Positions 12,409 to 22,704 of a DNA stretch of 64,000 nt are shown piece after piece. A program made the translations under genes and the position numbers. The notes under the pieces are model-generated. The model searched no databases. It was not told the origin of the DNA and saw only the letters and a program-made list of their open reading frames with translations. The DNA is from Orobanche coerulescens (Eukaryota; Streptophyta; Magnoliopsida; Lamiales; Orobanchaceae), in assembly GCA_033398695.1 (NCBI GenBank), contig CM065811.1, positions 113,755,501 through 113,819,500 on the forward strand. Reading direction: 5' to 3'. Position 1 is the first letter of the stretch; each line of letters starts with the position of its first letter.

Positions 12409-13390
12409 CAGTCCAGATTAGCCTATTTCTGCGGATTTTGTGAGATGAATGCTCATTTCATCTCTTCCTTCATTCCTCCTCCTCTTGGGCGATCTTATGG
12501 GCGATTTTTGGGCGTTTTGCATCATCAATCCCAGAGAACTTCATATTCTTCAAGTTTTTGGTGTGGATTAACAACTCCAACAATTGTTCTTCATCATTAA
12601 TCCAAGGTAAATTCTTGAAACCCTACTTTTGGGTGAATTGGGGGTTTTTGTTCGTTTTGTCCGATTTAACCGTAATAACTTAGATTTGTGATGTATTGAT
12701 GATTATTTAGATGTATTCTATCATTTCCCTTGTTATTCCATGGTTGGATCGTTTCGATTCGTTATTTTGGTCGAGTTCTTAGTCAACGCCTTGAAGGTGT
12801 CCGACAAAAGGTCTTAGAGGGGGGATTGGGCGTTGTATGATTATTATCCATCGTACGATTGTTGATTTATCATTGGTATGACTTAGGGACGAAATTCTTG
12901 TGAAGAACTCGAGTCGGAACCCTTCCGTTCGTTGTCTTCTTCGGGGTCCGAGCTTCACGGTCGAACCGTGTTCTTCGGAACGTTTGGTAGCGGTTATTAA
13001 GGCAAGTATCTTATTATACGACTTGTATCTTGTGACTAGTAATTACGTATGATATGTATGACGATTTTGCTTGCCTCCGTAAATATGTTCCGTTTGAGTT
13101 GGTTGTGTTTTCCAAAATTTGAAGGCTTTGTGATAATAGTGATATATTGGTATCCTTGTTAGGCGTCGTGCCATTTGTGCGGGATTGCGATGTACATATG
13201 AGATGGTTGTACACGTGTTTGTTCAATGTATTGTGTACCGAATGTGTGTTATGTTGGTTAAGAGTCGTTGTGATGATCATGATATTTGTGTTGTTTTGGT
13301 TTACATACTTGATTGTACATTTCGGTGTAATGTGGAATGGCTTGACATTTAATGATTATGAATTGTGTCGTGTCGATGTGTGTGTGTTCC

Positions 13391-13750
13391 GGTAGGGTGC
13401 AGCGAGGCCTCGGAGTTCGGTACATGATGTGTACGAACAAAGTGTGTGATCGGTAGGGTCCGACGAGGCCTCGGAGTCCGGTACATGACGTGTACGGACA
13501 AGGTGTGTGATCCGGGTAGGGTGCAGCGAGGCCTGCGGAGTTCGGTACATGATGTGTACGAACGATGTTGTGGCCGGGTAGGGTCCGTTGAGGCCTCGGA
13601 GTTCGGTACATGATGTGTACGAACGGTGTGTGTGGCCGGGTAGGGTCCGTTGAGGCCTCGGAGTTCGGTACATGATGTGTACGAACGGTGTGTGGTCCGG
13701 GTAAGGTCCGTCGAGGCCTCCGGAGTTCGGTACATGATGTGTACGAACAA
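13391..13750 (+). repeat. Six-unit tandem repeat in L 5' LTR
   Basis: Units of about 60 bp carry GGGTAGGGTCCG..GAGGCCT, then GTTCGGTACA-TGATG-TGTACGAAC, whose arms form an almost perfect hairpin. Six units are recognisable; the 3' LTR holds the matching array at 19153-19512. Because the unit length is near a multiple of three, long spurious minus-strand reading frames arise here. Confidence 0.9.
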
Positions 13751-14062
13751 TGATCGTAGCGTTGATTGTTCGGGTAACATTTTAAATATGGATATCGGAC
13801 TCATAATGATATATTGTTTAGTATGCTTTGAAACGAGAATCGGGCTAAGACCCTAATGTTTACGAAAAGGTTTTGTAAATTGGGACTCGAGGTCCAAAAG
13901 AATTTCGCTTTAAAAATCCCAGAGATGATGTGTTCCTTTTCAAATATCTCTTACTTGAGTTCGAAATTCTAAAACTTCTGGGAACATTTTGATAATTGAT
14001 TTACGTATTAAATTCGTAGTTGCTATTTGCTTGTTACATTTCGTATGGTTTGATACTTGCAC

Positions 14063-14105
14063 TAGTAAAACGGTGGAGTTTTACTAACCCCGAGTATTCG
14101 GGGTG
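14063..14105 (+). other. Double hairpin upstream of the predicted LTR acceptor
   Basis: Stem 1: TAGTAAAAC (14063-14071), loop GGTGGA, GTTTTACTA (14078-14086). Stem 2: CCCCGA-GTAT-TCGGGG form (14089-14103). In LTR Z stem 1 reads TAGCAAAAC/GTTTTGCTA (2589-2612): both sides of one base pair changed together. LTR_A has a shorter TAGC/GCTA plus CCCC-TTAT-GGGG (45352-45380). Confidence 0.6.
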
Positions 14106-14479
14106 GATGTCTGCTCGCGTCCGTACATGCAGTTCGGGAGCAACACGTGGATTGGCACAAGGGGATGACGAGTGCGATACTAATCAAGAGTTGAGAGTTG
14201 GTAGAGTTTATTTGTATTGTTAGAGTTGATTCAGTCTTCCGTTGTATTGTATTTCGAACCCTGTGTGGGTAATGTTGTTAGTCAGTCCTGTTGATAGAGT
14301 TGTGTGACCTCATCGGTCTGTGTGTTTTTGTGTAAGTGACCTTAACAGTGTATTATTATATTGTTTGACCCTGGCCGGGCAAGCATTTGGTTGTTTATGG
14401 ACGTTTAGCCTGGTAGATCCTTGCGGAAAGGGTTTACGGCGTGTAATATTCCCATATGGTTTTGGGGGTGATACATTTA

Positions 14480-14491
14480 TGGTATCAGAGC
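14480..14491 (+). other. Primer-binding site of L
   Basis: TGGTATCAGAGC, 4 nt after the LTR end at 14475; a 12-nt match to the 3' end of plant initiator tRNA-Met. About 180 nt downstream, GCGACCG and TGTAAGTCTC (14643-14681) are shared with the int1 region of X (45883-45903); the latter resembles a splice donor. Confidence 0.9.
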
Positions 14492-16494
14492 TTAGGTTGC
14501 GGAAACCTAGGCTGTCGGGTCGAGTCGAGTCGTGGTTTGTCGAGTAATGTGTTGTCTTGTCGTTCGAGTTGTCAGGTGACAAGTTGAGTTGTGCGTAGTC
14601 ACAACGTGTCGGATATGTTGTCGGATGAGATTAGTATCGTGGGCGACCGTCATCTCTGTGCGCCCTGTGGATGTAAGTCTCCCTTCTTTGTGTTGTGCCT
14701 CGTGTGACATGAGCTATTTTTATGATTATGAGTTAATTGACGGAATCCTCTTATGGATTTTGATTTCTTGATATGTGATCATTTGACTCCCGTTTTTCGT
14801 TCATATGAGGAGTAGTGTTGCTGTCTTGTGCATGTTTGATTTTATTTCTTTTATCCGCTGCGTGAGTTCTTTTGTAATGGCTTTCGGTATTTTACCGACT
14901 GAGTTTTATTTCGAAAACCAATTCCCTTAACCGAGTTTTTGGCATTATGGCCTTGATCATTTTGGCGAAATTCTTATGACGGAATTTAGTATTTTGTAAA
15001 TGGCTTTTGTGAGTTTTTGAAATATTACCGTCATCGACCTTTTTGGCATTTTGTAAATGGTTTTTATCTGGTGGGTTCGGCGGGACCCACGGCGCTATAA
15101 TGTTCCGTGTAATTATTTGAAATTTTTGGGCATTCTAGCCCATTGAATTATCTTTGAAAACTTTGAGTACCTTAGAAAATAAATTTGAGACGTACTTTTA
15201 AAATAAATTAAATTCTCGTGGTAAATCCAAGGTGACACAATATGTTTCAAGATACTTCTACCTCGAGGACAAAAATGTTTTGATATATTTACAAAATTTT
15301 AGAAACACTTTTACTTAGACCAGAGGGTCGAATATTTCTGAATGTTTTTCACGAAAAGAAAGTGTCCTCATTTTTATCGAATGCGAAATAGTTTTCCAAA
15401 GTCTCGATAACGATGTTTCACGATTGTACTTTTTTTTTTTTTTTTTTGAAAGGTGATACTCAAGATCAATCGGTGTTTCCAAAATTTTTTTAAAAAGGAG
15501 GTTTTCGTTTTAAAACCTATCAATTCCCATTTGCATTTGGGAATGTATGTGTGATGTTCGCGTTGTCGTTATGATGTTTGCTCTCGAGTATGATCGAAAT
15601 GGTGGCATGAACGTCGAGGCGTTGCCACGCATTTGTTGTACTAGCCCTCTGTGAGAGGTGTGAATTGGTGTTTACTGTTTATCGCCTCGTGGTGATTTGC
15701 GTGTTGTCGCACGAGTGTGAGCCGTTGAATCTTGGGTTTGTACGTTTGTGTACATGTGTGATTGTTTCATAATGTTTGTAATTATGTCTTGGTTATCGTT
15801 CGCCGTTGAGGTCGCCGAACGATACCGTCGTTGTTGTAGTGTTTGTGTGTGTATTACTTTACGATGGTAATCGTTGTATATGATATGTGTTATGATTCTT
15901 TGTTGTCTTTGAGTTGGCATCTCCGCTATATTGTTTTGCAACGTTATACCCCATTGTATCTAGCATTTGTACTTTCGGTATGCCGAGCCGAGGTGTTTCA
16001 ACCGTGATGTGCCGGGCATGCACGTGTAAATTGTCCTTCTCGCAACGCGTTTGAGGACACCGAATTGATTTGCGGGTGGCTACCGAGACTTTCGGAGTTC
16101 GCGCTTCAAAGAGATATCGGGATCGACTCGAGAGACCCATGGGAGATTTTCTGTCGGATGCTTTTGTGTTGTGACCTTGTTTCCGTTGTTGTGAGTTGCG
16201 GGACGACATTTCTTTTATAAGAGGTCGGATGTAATACCCATACTATATTTGACTTCAGTAGCTTTCTCCTTCTAAATTCTATCGACTTGCACGTGTTCGT
16301 CGATACTTTTGAACTTGTTTGATGTCTCGGTTGTCATCGTTCGAACCGGGTTGTGACCTTGTTTCAGATCGACTGTTTATCATCGTGACCTTCCCGAGTT
16401 CGGTTCGATTCTTGTGAGCCTTGTTTGGAAGTAATATCTTTCACTTTCTACGAGTTCTTTTAATGCAGGAGTAGAAGTGGGGACTTGAGTCATT

Positions 16495-16735
16495 GTTCGA
16501 TTGTTGTAATTCGATCATTGTTATTTGATCATTATTGTTCGATCATTGTTATTTGATCGTTGTTGTTCGATCATCGTTATTTGATCATTGTTGTTCGATC
16601 ATTGTTATTTGATCGTTGTTCGATCATTGTTATTTGATCATTGTTGTTCGATCATTGTTATTTGATCGTTGTTGTTCGATCATTGTTATTTGATCATTGT
16701 TGTTCGATCATTGTTGTTCGATCGTTGTTGTTCGA
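16495..16735 (+). repeat. GTTCGATCATTGTTATTTGATC minisatellite
   Basis: About a dozen half-units alternate between TTGTTCGATCATTG and TTATTTGATCGTTG forms (roughly 28 bp per full unit), giving a GATC every ~14 bp. Located in the L internal region just before the zinc knuckle. Confidence 0.85.
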
Positions 16736-16799
16736 ATGGGGTTGTCATTGTTGTTGTCGATCTCGCATCGCGAAGAATTGTCGTTCACCGTTAGTCAAC

Positions 16800-16841
16800 T
16801 GTTTCGAGTGTGGCCAAGTGGGTCACCGATCGGTGCATTGT
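16800..16841 (+). pseudogene. Isolated gag zinc knuckle in L
   Basis: Translates as CFECGQVGHRSVHC, a perfect C-x2-C-x4-H-x4-C retroviral-type knuckle. It lies in a 90-codon open frame (16641-16913) otherwise made of minisatellite-derived residues, with no gag core around it. In the family this motif binds RNA in the nucleocapsid part of gag. Here it is most likely the last relic of an ancestral gag; no evidence shows that it is translated. Confidence 0.75.
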
Positions 16842-17441
16842 GAGACCGTTGCCAAGATGTTCGGAATTGGGTTTCGTTCCTACTCGGGAGTGCTGGTGGT
16901 GTCCGTGATGTAGTTGTGTATCGTACTTCGTCTTGTAATTCGTGTAGAAATTGTTATTTGTTGCGTGAACTTTTTGGTTTTGTTTGTATTCTACCATGAT
17001 GTTTTATTTTAAGTTTCGGGACGAAACTTATTTTTAATAGGATAGAATGTAATGTCCGGTATTCTCGTTTACATTATCTTGAATTCTTTGTGTCTTGACG
17101 TGGACATTTTCTTGTTGACGAGAATCGGAGTGAATTCTATCATAATACTATATTTGTTTCTACCGCATAGTCGTTGTGGTCGGTGCGACTTGTTGTCGCG
17201 TGCTTTTCTTTGATTAAATGTGTGCATGTGATGTGTTGTTTATTACTCGTTTTTGTTTTGAATCATTGTCGGTGGCGTTGTTATGGTCGTCGTGGGGCGT
17301 GTTTTCACGTTGTATGTTCTTCGCGTTGCTTGTAACGTTTATTTGTAGGCGCGATTTTTTCGGTTCTTGTGTATCCCGTTGAGTTTTCTGGCGGGATATT
17401 GCTTCTCCTACTTGATTTAAGTTTCGGACGAAACTTCTTTT

Positions 17442-17454
17442 AAGGAGGGTAGAA
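17442..17454 (+). other. Polypurine tract of L
   Basis: AAGGAGGGTAGAA directly before the 3' LTR start at 17455, preceded by the inverted repeat AAGTTTCGGACGAAACTT (17419-17436) and TTTT. X int2 carries the same arrangement at 50135-50171. Confidence 0.9.
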
Positions 17455-20246
17455 TGTAATATCCGCAATTTGATTTCTGGTAATTTTATTTTTTCGGCGG
17501 AGGTCCGTTTGACGACTCGCTTGGGACCGTATCATCATTCGAGAATGATTAATTCGCACTTTTGTCATCCGAGTTCGTTTCGGTATTGTTTTGTTGAGTT
17601 CCGTGTTTCTTAACAACTTTTCCGCACTCGTGTTCGATTCTTGTGAATCTCGTCCAAATTCTTGTTTCGAGTTTCCCGTAAGTCCGTTTAACTTTGTTAG
17701 ACGTGTTGTGAGCTTTGGTTTGGTGTTTCGATCGCGTATCGTGATTTTCGAACGTTTTGGGCCATTTTCGTAATTTCCCAAAGTTTTGGGTAATTACTTC
17801 CGTTGTTGAATTCTGAGCCTTCGGGTGGTCGGAATTGTGTGTTCTCTTAGCCCTTAGATTCGTCTTTGCGAGTACTTCGTGACCGTATCTTGATTCGTAT
17901 TCAGTTCGGGTTTCGTGTCGTTTTCTTGAGTTCAGTGTTATTAAACGACTTTTCCCAAATATGAGTCGACTTTGTAGAATCACCATAAATTCTTGAAAAC
18001 TCCAAAGACTTTGAATCTTTTCAATATTATATAGCATCAAGTTAGCTTTCCAATGGTTCAAACGGTGAGTCAATCTGAGTCAGGACGAGAGAGTTATGGT
18101 CGAAATAGCTCATACACTCATTTTCCAGTTTTGCAGCGAGCACATGTGCCGCGGCACACTTATCTTGGGCCGCGGCACACCCAGTTAGCCTATTTCTGCG
18201 GATTTTGTGAGATGAATGCTCATTTCATCTCTTCCTTCATTCCTCCTCCTCTTGGGCGATCTTATGGGCGATTTTTGGGCGTTTTGCATCATCAATCCCA
18301 GAGAACTTCATATTCTTCAAGTTTTTGGTGTGGATTAACAACTCCAACAATTGTTCTTCATCATTAATCCAAGGTAAATTCTTGAAACCCTACTTTTGGG
18401 TGAATTGGGGGTTTTTGTTCGTTTTGTCCGATTTAACCGTAATAACTTAGATTTGTGATGTATTGATGATTATTTAGATGTATTCTATCATTTCCCTTGT
18501 TATTCCATGGTTGGATCGTTTCGATTCGTTATTTTGGTCGAGTTCTTAGTCAACGCCTTGAAGGTGTCCGACAAAAGGTCTTAGAGGGGGGATTGGGCGT
18601 TGTATGATTATTATCCATCGTACGATTGTTGATTTATCATTGGTATGACTTAGGGACGAAATTCTTGTGAAGAACTCGAGTCGGAACCCTTCCGTTCGTT
18701 GTCTTCTTGGTCCGAGCTTCCTGGTCGAACCGTGTTCTTGAACGCTTTGGTAGCGGTTATTAAGGCAAGTATCTTATTATACGACTTGTATCTTGTGACT
18801 AGTAATTACGTATGATATGTATGACGATTTTGCTTGCCTCCGTAAATATGTTCCGTTTGAGTTGGTTGTGTTTTCCGAAATTTGAAGGCTTTGTGATAAT
18901 AGTGATATATTGGTATCCGTGTTAGGCGTCGTGCCATTTGTGCAGGATTGCGATGTACATATGAGATGGTTGTACACGTGGTTGTTCAATGTATTGTGTA
19001 CCGAATGTGTGTTATGTTGGTTAAGAGTCGTTGTGATGATCATGATATTTGTGTTGTTTTGGTTTACATACTTGATTGTACATTTCGGTGTAATGTGGAA
19101 TGGCTTGACATTTAATGATTATGAATTGTGTCGTGTCGATGTGTGTGTGTTCCGGTAGGGTCCGACGAGGCCTCCGGAGTTCGGTACATGATGTGTACGA
19201 ACAAAGTGTGTGATCCAGGTAGGGTCAGACGAGGCCTGCGGAGTCCGGTACATGACGTGTACGGACAAGGTGTGTGATCCGTAGGGTCCGACGAGGCCTC
19301 CGAGTTCGGTACATGATGTGTACGAACGATGTTGTGGCCGGGTAGTGACCGTTGAGGCCTCAGGAGTTATGTACATGATGTGTACGAACAGTGTGTGTGG
19401 CCGGGTAGGGTCCGTTGAGGCCTCGGAGTTCGGTACATGATGTGTACGAACAGTGTGTGTGGTCCGGTAAGGTCCGTCGAGGCCTCGGAGTTCGGTACAT
19501 GATGTGTACGAACAATGATCGTGTAGCAGTGATTGTTCGGGTAACATTTTAAATATGGATATCGGACTCATAATGATATATTATTTAGTATGCTTTGAAA
19601 CGAGAATCGGGCTAAGACCCTAATGTTTACGAAAAGGTTTTGTAAATTGGGACTCGAGGTCCAAAAGAATTTCTGCTTTAAAAATCCCGAGATGATGTGT
19701 TCCTTTTCAAATATCTCTTACTTGAGTTCGAAATTCTAAAACTTCTCGGGAACATTTTGATAATTGATTTACGTATTAAATTCGTAGTTGCTATTTGCTT
19801 GTTACATTTCGTATGGTTTGATACTTGCACTAGTAAAACAATGGAGTTTTACTAACCCCCGAGTATTCGGGGTGGATGTCTGCTGCGTCCGGTACATGCA
19901 GAGTTCGGGAGCGACACGGGATTGGCACAAGGGGATGACGAGTGCGATACTAATCAAGAGTTGAGAGTTGGTAGAGTTTATTTGTATTGTTAGAGTTGAT
20001 TCGGTCTTCCGTTGTATTGTATTTGAACCTGTGTGGGTAATGTTGTTAGTCGATCCTGTTGATAGAGTTGTGTGACCTCACCTGGCTCGTGTGTTTTTGT
20101 GTAAGTGACCTTAACGGTCTGTATTATTATATTGTTTGACCCTGGCCGGGCAAGCATTTGGTTGTTTATGGACGTTTAGCCTGGTAGATCCTTGCGGAAA
20201 GGGTTTACGGCGTGTAATATTCCCATATGGTTTTGGGGGTGTTACA
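17455..20246 (+). repeat. 3' LTR of L
   Basis: 2792 bp, TGTAATATCCGC to GGGGGTGTTACA. Same layout as the 5' LTR: palindromes 18147-18180, donor 18374-18375, six-unit repeat 19153-19512, hairpins about 19832-19875 and acceptor 19900-19901. Differences are scattered single bases and 1-3 bp indels, many in the tandem repeat. Confidence 0.95.
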
Positions 20247-20251
20247 GTTTC
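20247..20251. repeat. Target-site duplication of L (right copy, GTTTC)
   Basis: GTTTC follows the LTR end at 20246 and also precedes the LTR start at 11671-11675. Confidence 0.9.
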
Positions 20252-21138
20252 ACCCCCGAAGTTCCAGTCTTAACATTCTTCTTACTACCACCTCCTTGAT
20301 CGTGCCACTTGTGCTTGTTATTTGCTGCAACTGGTGATGCTCTTGCCTTCTCCACATCCAAACTGGCAGAAATGTCCTCGGCCCTTACAACTGCTTCATT
20401 ATAGGTCAGACGACCATGACTAGCCAGATGGTGACGAATCTGGTCACGTAGCCCATCCCAGAATTTCTAAGACTTCATGTCATCCATCTTGACCATGTGA
20501 GGATCAAAACGGCACATGTGGTTAAACTTGCGCTCATACTCGGTGACCGACATTCCACCTTGGGTCAGATTAAGGAACTCCTTTTGCATCTTGATTTTGT
20601 ACGCCCTCGGGTAGTACTTCTCCATGACCATCTCCTTGTCCTTGCTACTGGATTCACTATCAGTTATCTCAGCACCATTCGAGTCTCCCATCTGTCTCAC
20701 ATCCAACTCTTCCTCTGGTTCTCGTTGTTCGGGATCCTCCCCAGGGTCTTCTTCATCCGTAGAGTCGGAACTCTAATTTGCAGCCGCCTCCCGAGCATAC
20801 AAATCCAATAAGCATCCAGCTACAAACTGGAAATCATCTACGGTCTTTCACTCTTCTGGCGATCTCTGGATGGCCTTTTTCCAAAGCCGGAAGATGCAGC
20901 AAATCTAGTCTTCGGATAACTTCTCCAACAGCTGCTCTAGCTGTCGCGTGACGGAACCTTGTTTCCCAGTTTGCAGCCACTTGCTCAGCCTATTAATGAC
21001 ATAGAATGGTGCATTTTCTGGTGAACTAGGATTGTCCCACCAGCCTTTGCGTGCTTGAAGACGCGAGTCAAATGTAGCTGGGACCGTTTTACGTGGCGTC
21101 ATCCTAGGTTTGGCCATTCTAACAATTCGTACATACAT
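20252..21138 (-). pseudogene. N gag N-terminal half, decayed
   Basis: Minus strand. Starts with a basic stretch (MAKPRMTPRKTV, first Met of that segment about 21117; an upstream Met lies at 21138), then a conserved-looking segment (WWDNPSSPENAPFYVINRL), an acidic linker (DEEDPGEDPEQREPEEEL), and the gag core (EKYYPRAYKIKMQKEFLNL, GGMSVTEYERKFNHM, KFWDGLRDQIRHHLASHG). Stops at about 20905, 20838, 20774 and 20467 interrupt it. After removing L and one GTTTC copy, this frame is the same as that of the protease-RT at 8297-11675, so gag and pol formed a single long reading frame. Confidence 0.85.
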
Positions 21139-21280
21139 ATATAATTATGTAAATAATAATGAAATGACATAGACATGAATAATGACTGAAATTTGGTACC
21201 ACAGACGGAGTGACAAAGTGGCGAAGCTGAGAGCATATGATACTTTTACGTTTTAGCGAGTCTACAGAAAGGTAAAACCC

Positions 21281-21292
21281 GCTCTGATACCA
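21281..21292 (-). other. Primer-binding site of N
   Basis: Minus-strand TGGTATCAGAGC, 3 nt inside the 5' LTR boundary at 21296; complementary to plant initiator tRNA-Met. Confidence 0.95.
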
Positions 21293-22051
21293 CTATGTAA
21301 CGCCCCGACTTTCTATGGTATTTATTGGGGAAAATAAATAAAAAGGTAAATTTTGACAAAAATATTTTTCTTTGAAAATATTAAAATTCTCGCCTACAAA
21401 GTCGAGTCGCTACACTAACATAAATTAAATGCCTTTAAATAAGGCAACATTTCATCATAGATGCGAGATAAAAATTTGCGGCGGAAGAATAAATCATAAA
21501 TTATAAATTTCTAGTCAATGTTTCCCCAAATAAGTTTCAAAACATTAGACATAACGAAAAACATCATATAATAAATCCTCTTTAATATGCCCTCTCGGCT
21601 CGATCCTTCGTCCATCCATCTCGGTTCAACCTGCGGGATCAATAAAAGTGGGGCTGAGCTTCCTTCGACTCGTGGAAATCACACTGCTCACAGTAATATA
21701 CAATCTCATGGAAAGCATAACATGAATAATCTATCATATGTTTCCTCAACGTCAATGCATACACACAATATTACGTATAGCATGAATCGATCAGGCATAA
21801 CACGAATATTGAGGTTGCGCAGGTGCCCCCGCAACAACATTAAACATATATACAATACCACATATAACATGAATCGAGCATGCATGTGAATATTGAGGTT
21901 GCGCAGGTGTCCCCGCAACAACATATATTTTAAGATAGCCTCTTACACGAATACAGGCTGATTTACAACGTGCATCATAATTTTAAACATGAATCGAATA
22001 TCATATATACAATCCAATTAAAGCAATTAAAGTGATAGCGAAAATTCCCAC

Positions 22052-22630
22052 CTAAATAAATGATGATGTCTGACTTGAATATGAAGATGTTCGGCTCACA
22101 GTCCTAAGCCCGTAAATCCTCGATAAAGTCTACATATAATCTTAATTTAATCATTATAAAATATTACGATATAATGACTAAAATTAAAATATTTATGCAT
22201 AAATTCAGATTAATTATTAATATTAATTAATTAATTAATTAATTTTAATATCTTAGTCAAAATTAGGACTGAATTGAAGTTTTAAAGTTGATTGGGGTCA
22301 AATTGTAAGAGTTGAGAAGCTGACTGGGTTAAAATCGAGTTAATTAAAACTGTCTGGGTTCGAATTGAATGTTACTGGAAAAAGTGAGGACTAAATTGAA
22401 GAAATTATATATCAGACTGGGGTTAAATTGAAGTATCAAGAATTCTAGGGTTAAATTGAATAACCCTAAAAAGGTTGGGTATAAAAACACCCAACACCTT
22501 TCGTCCGACATCAACCTCACAATTCTATCGTCGCTTTCTCGAACAATACTCTCCCTCCTGTCTCTATCTAACTCTCTGCAAAATTTCTTCTCAACCTATC
22601 TGCACCGATTCGCGACCTCAAAACTCTCTC

Positions 22631-22704
<74 letters not shown>

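Larger units (their letters stand above)
12607..14132 (+). other. Predicted intron inside L 5' LTR
   Basis: Donor CCAAG/GTAAAT, branch-site match TACTAAC about 45 nt upstream of the acceptor, and acceptor ACATGCAG. The intron would be about 1526 nt and remove the tandem repeats and hairpins. The 3' LTR keeps the same signals (donor 18374-18375, acceptor 19900-19901). Predicted by eye only. Confidence 0.5.
11676..14475 (+). repeat. 5' LTR of L
   Basis: 2800 bp, TGTAATATCCGC to GGGGGTGATACA. Contains GCCGCGGC-type palindromic motifs (12378-12408), a CT-rich leader (about 12450-12606), donor CCAAG/GTAAAT (12607-12608), a six-copy tandem repeat (13391-13750), two hairpins (14063-14086 and 14090-14103), a TACTAAC branch-site match (14082-14088) and an acceptor ACATGCAG (14131-14132). 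The start of this LTR is homologous to LTR_A/LTR_B of element X (43642, 50172). Confidence 0.95.
14492..17441 (+). other. Internal region of L, non-coding mosaic
   Basis: No gag-pol. About 14850-15120 resembles the 3' portion of the LTR type at 25390-25740, 40480-40776 and 47444-47708 (CCGCTGCGTGAGT, GAAATATTACCGTCAT, GGGCCCACGGC-like end). A poly-T run is at 15429-15448. A minisatellite occupies 16495-16735 and a lone zinc knuckle 16800-16841. At 17011-17060 there is a second 3'-end signature (inverted repeat AAGTTTCGGGACGAAACTT, purine tract, TGTAATGTCC), as if a PPT/LTR junction of another element had been incorporated. Confidence 0.7.
11676..20246 (+). mobile_element. Non-autonomous LTR retrotransposon L (LARD-like), inserted in N gag
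   Basis: 8571 bp with two 2.8-kb LTRs (11676-14475, 17455-20246), PBS 14480-14491, PPT 17442-17454 and target duplication GTTTC (11671-11675, 20247-20251). The 2.98-kb internal region has no protease, RT or integrase; only an isolated CCHC zinc knuckle is recognisable. This fits a large retrotransposon derivative dependent on proteins from other elements. The LTRs are closely similar in length and sequence, suggesting fairly recent insertion, later than N. Confidence 0.95.

Noticed and set aside
13349..13804. Long minus-strand reading frame with repeated SYTSCTELRGL/HHVPNSEAS peptides
   Set aside because: It is an artefact of the ~60-bp tandem repeat in the L LTR; unit length keeps frames open, three frames are open at once, and the 3' LTR copy differs by indels.
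16495..16735. CRISPR-like array
   Set aside because: Plant nuclear context, no unique spacers; units are simple minisatellite repeats.
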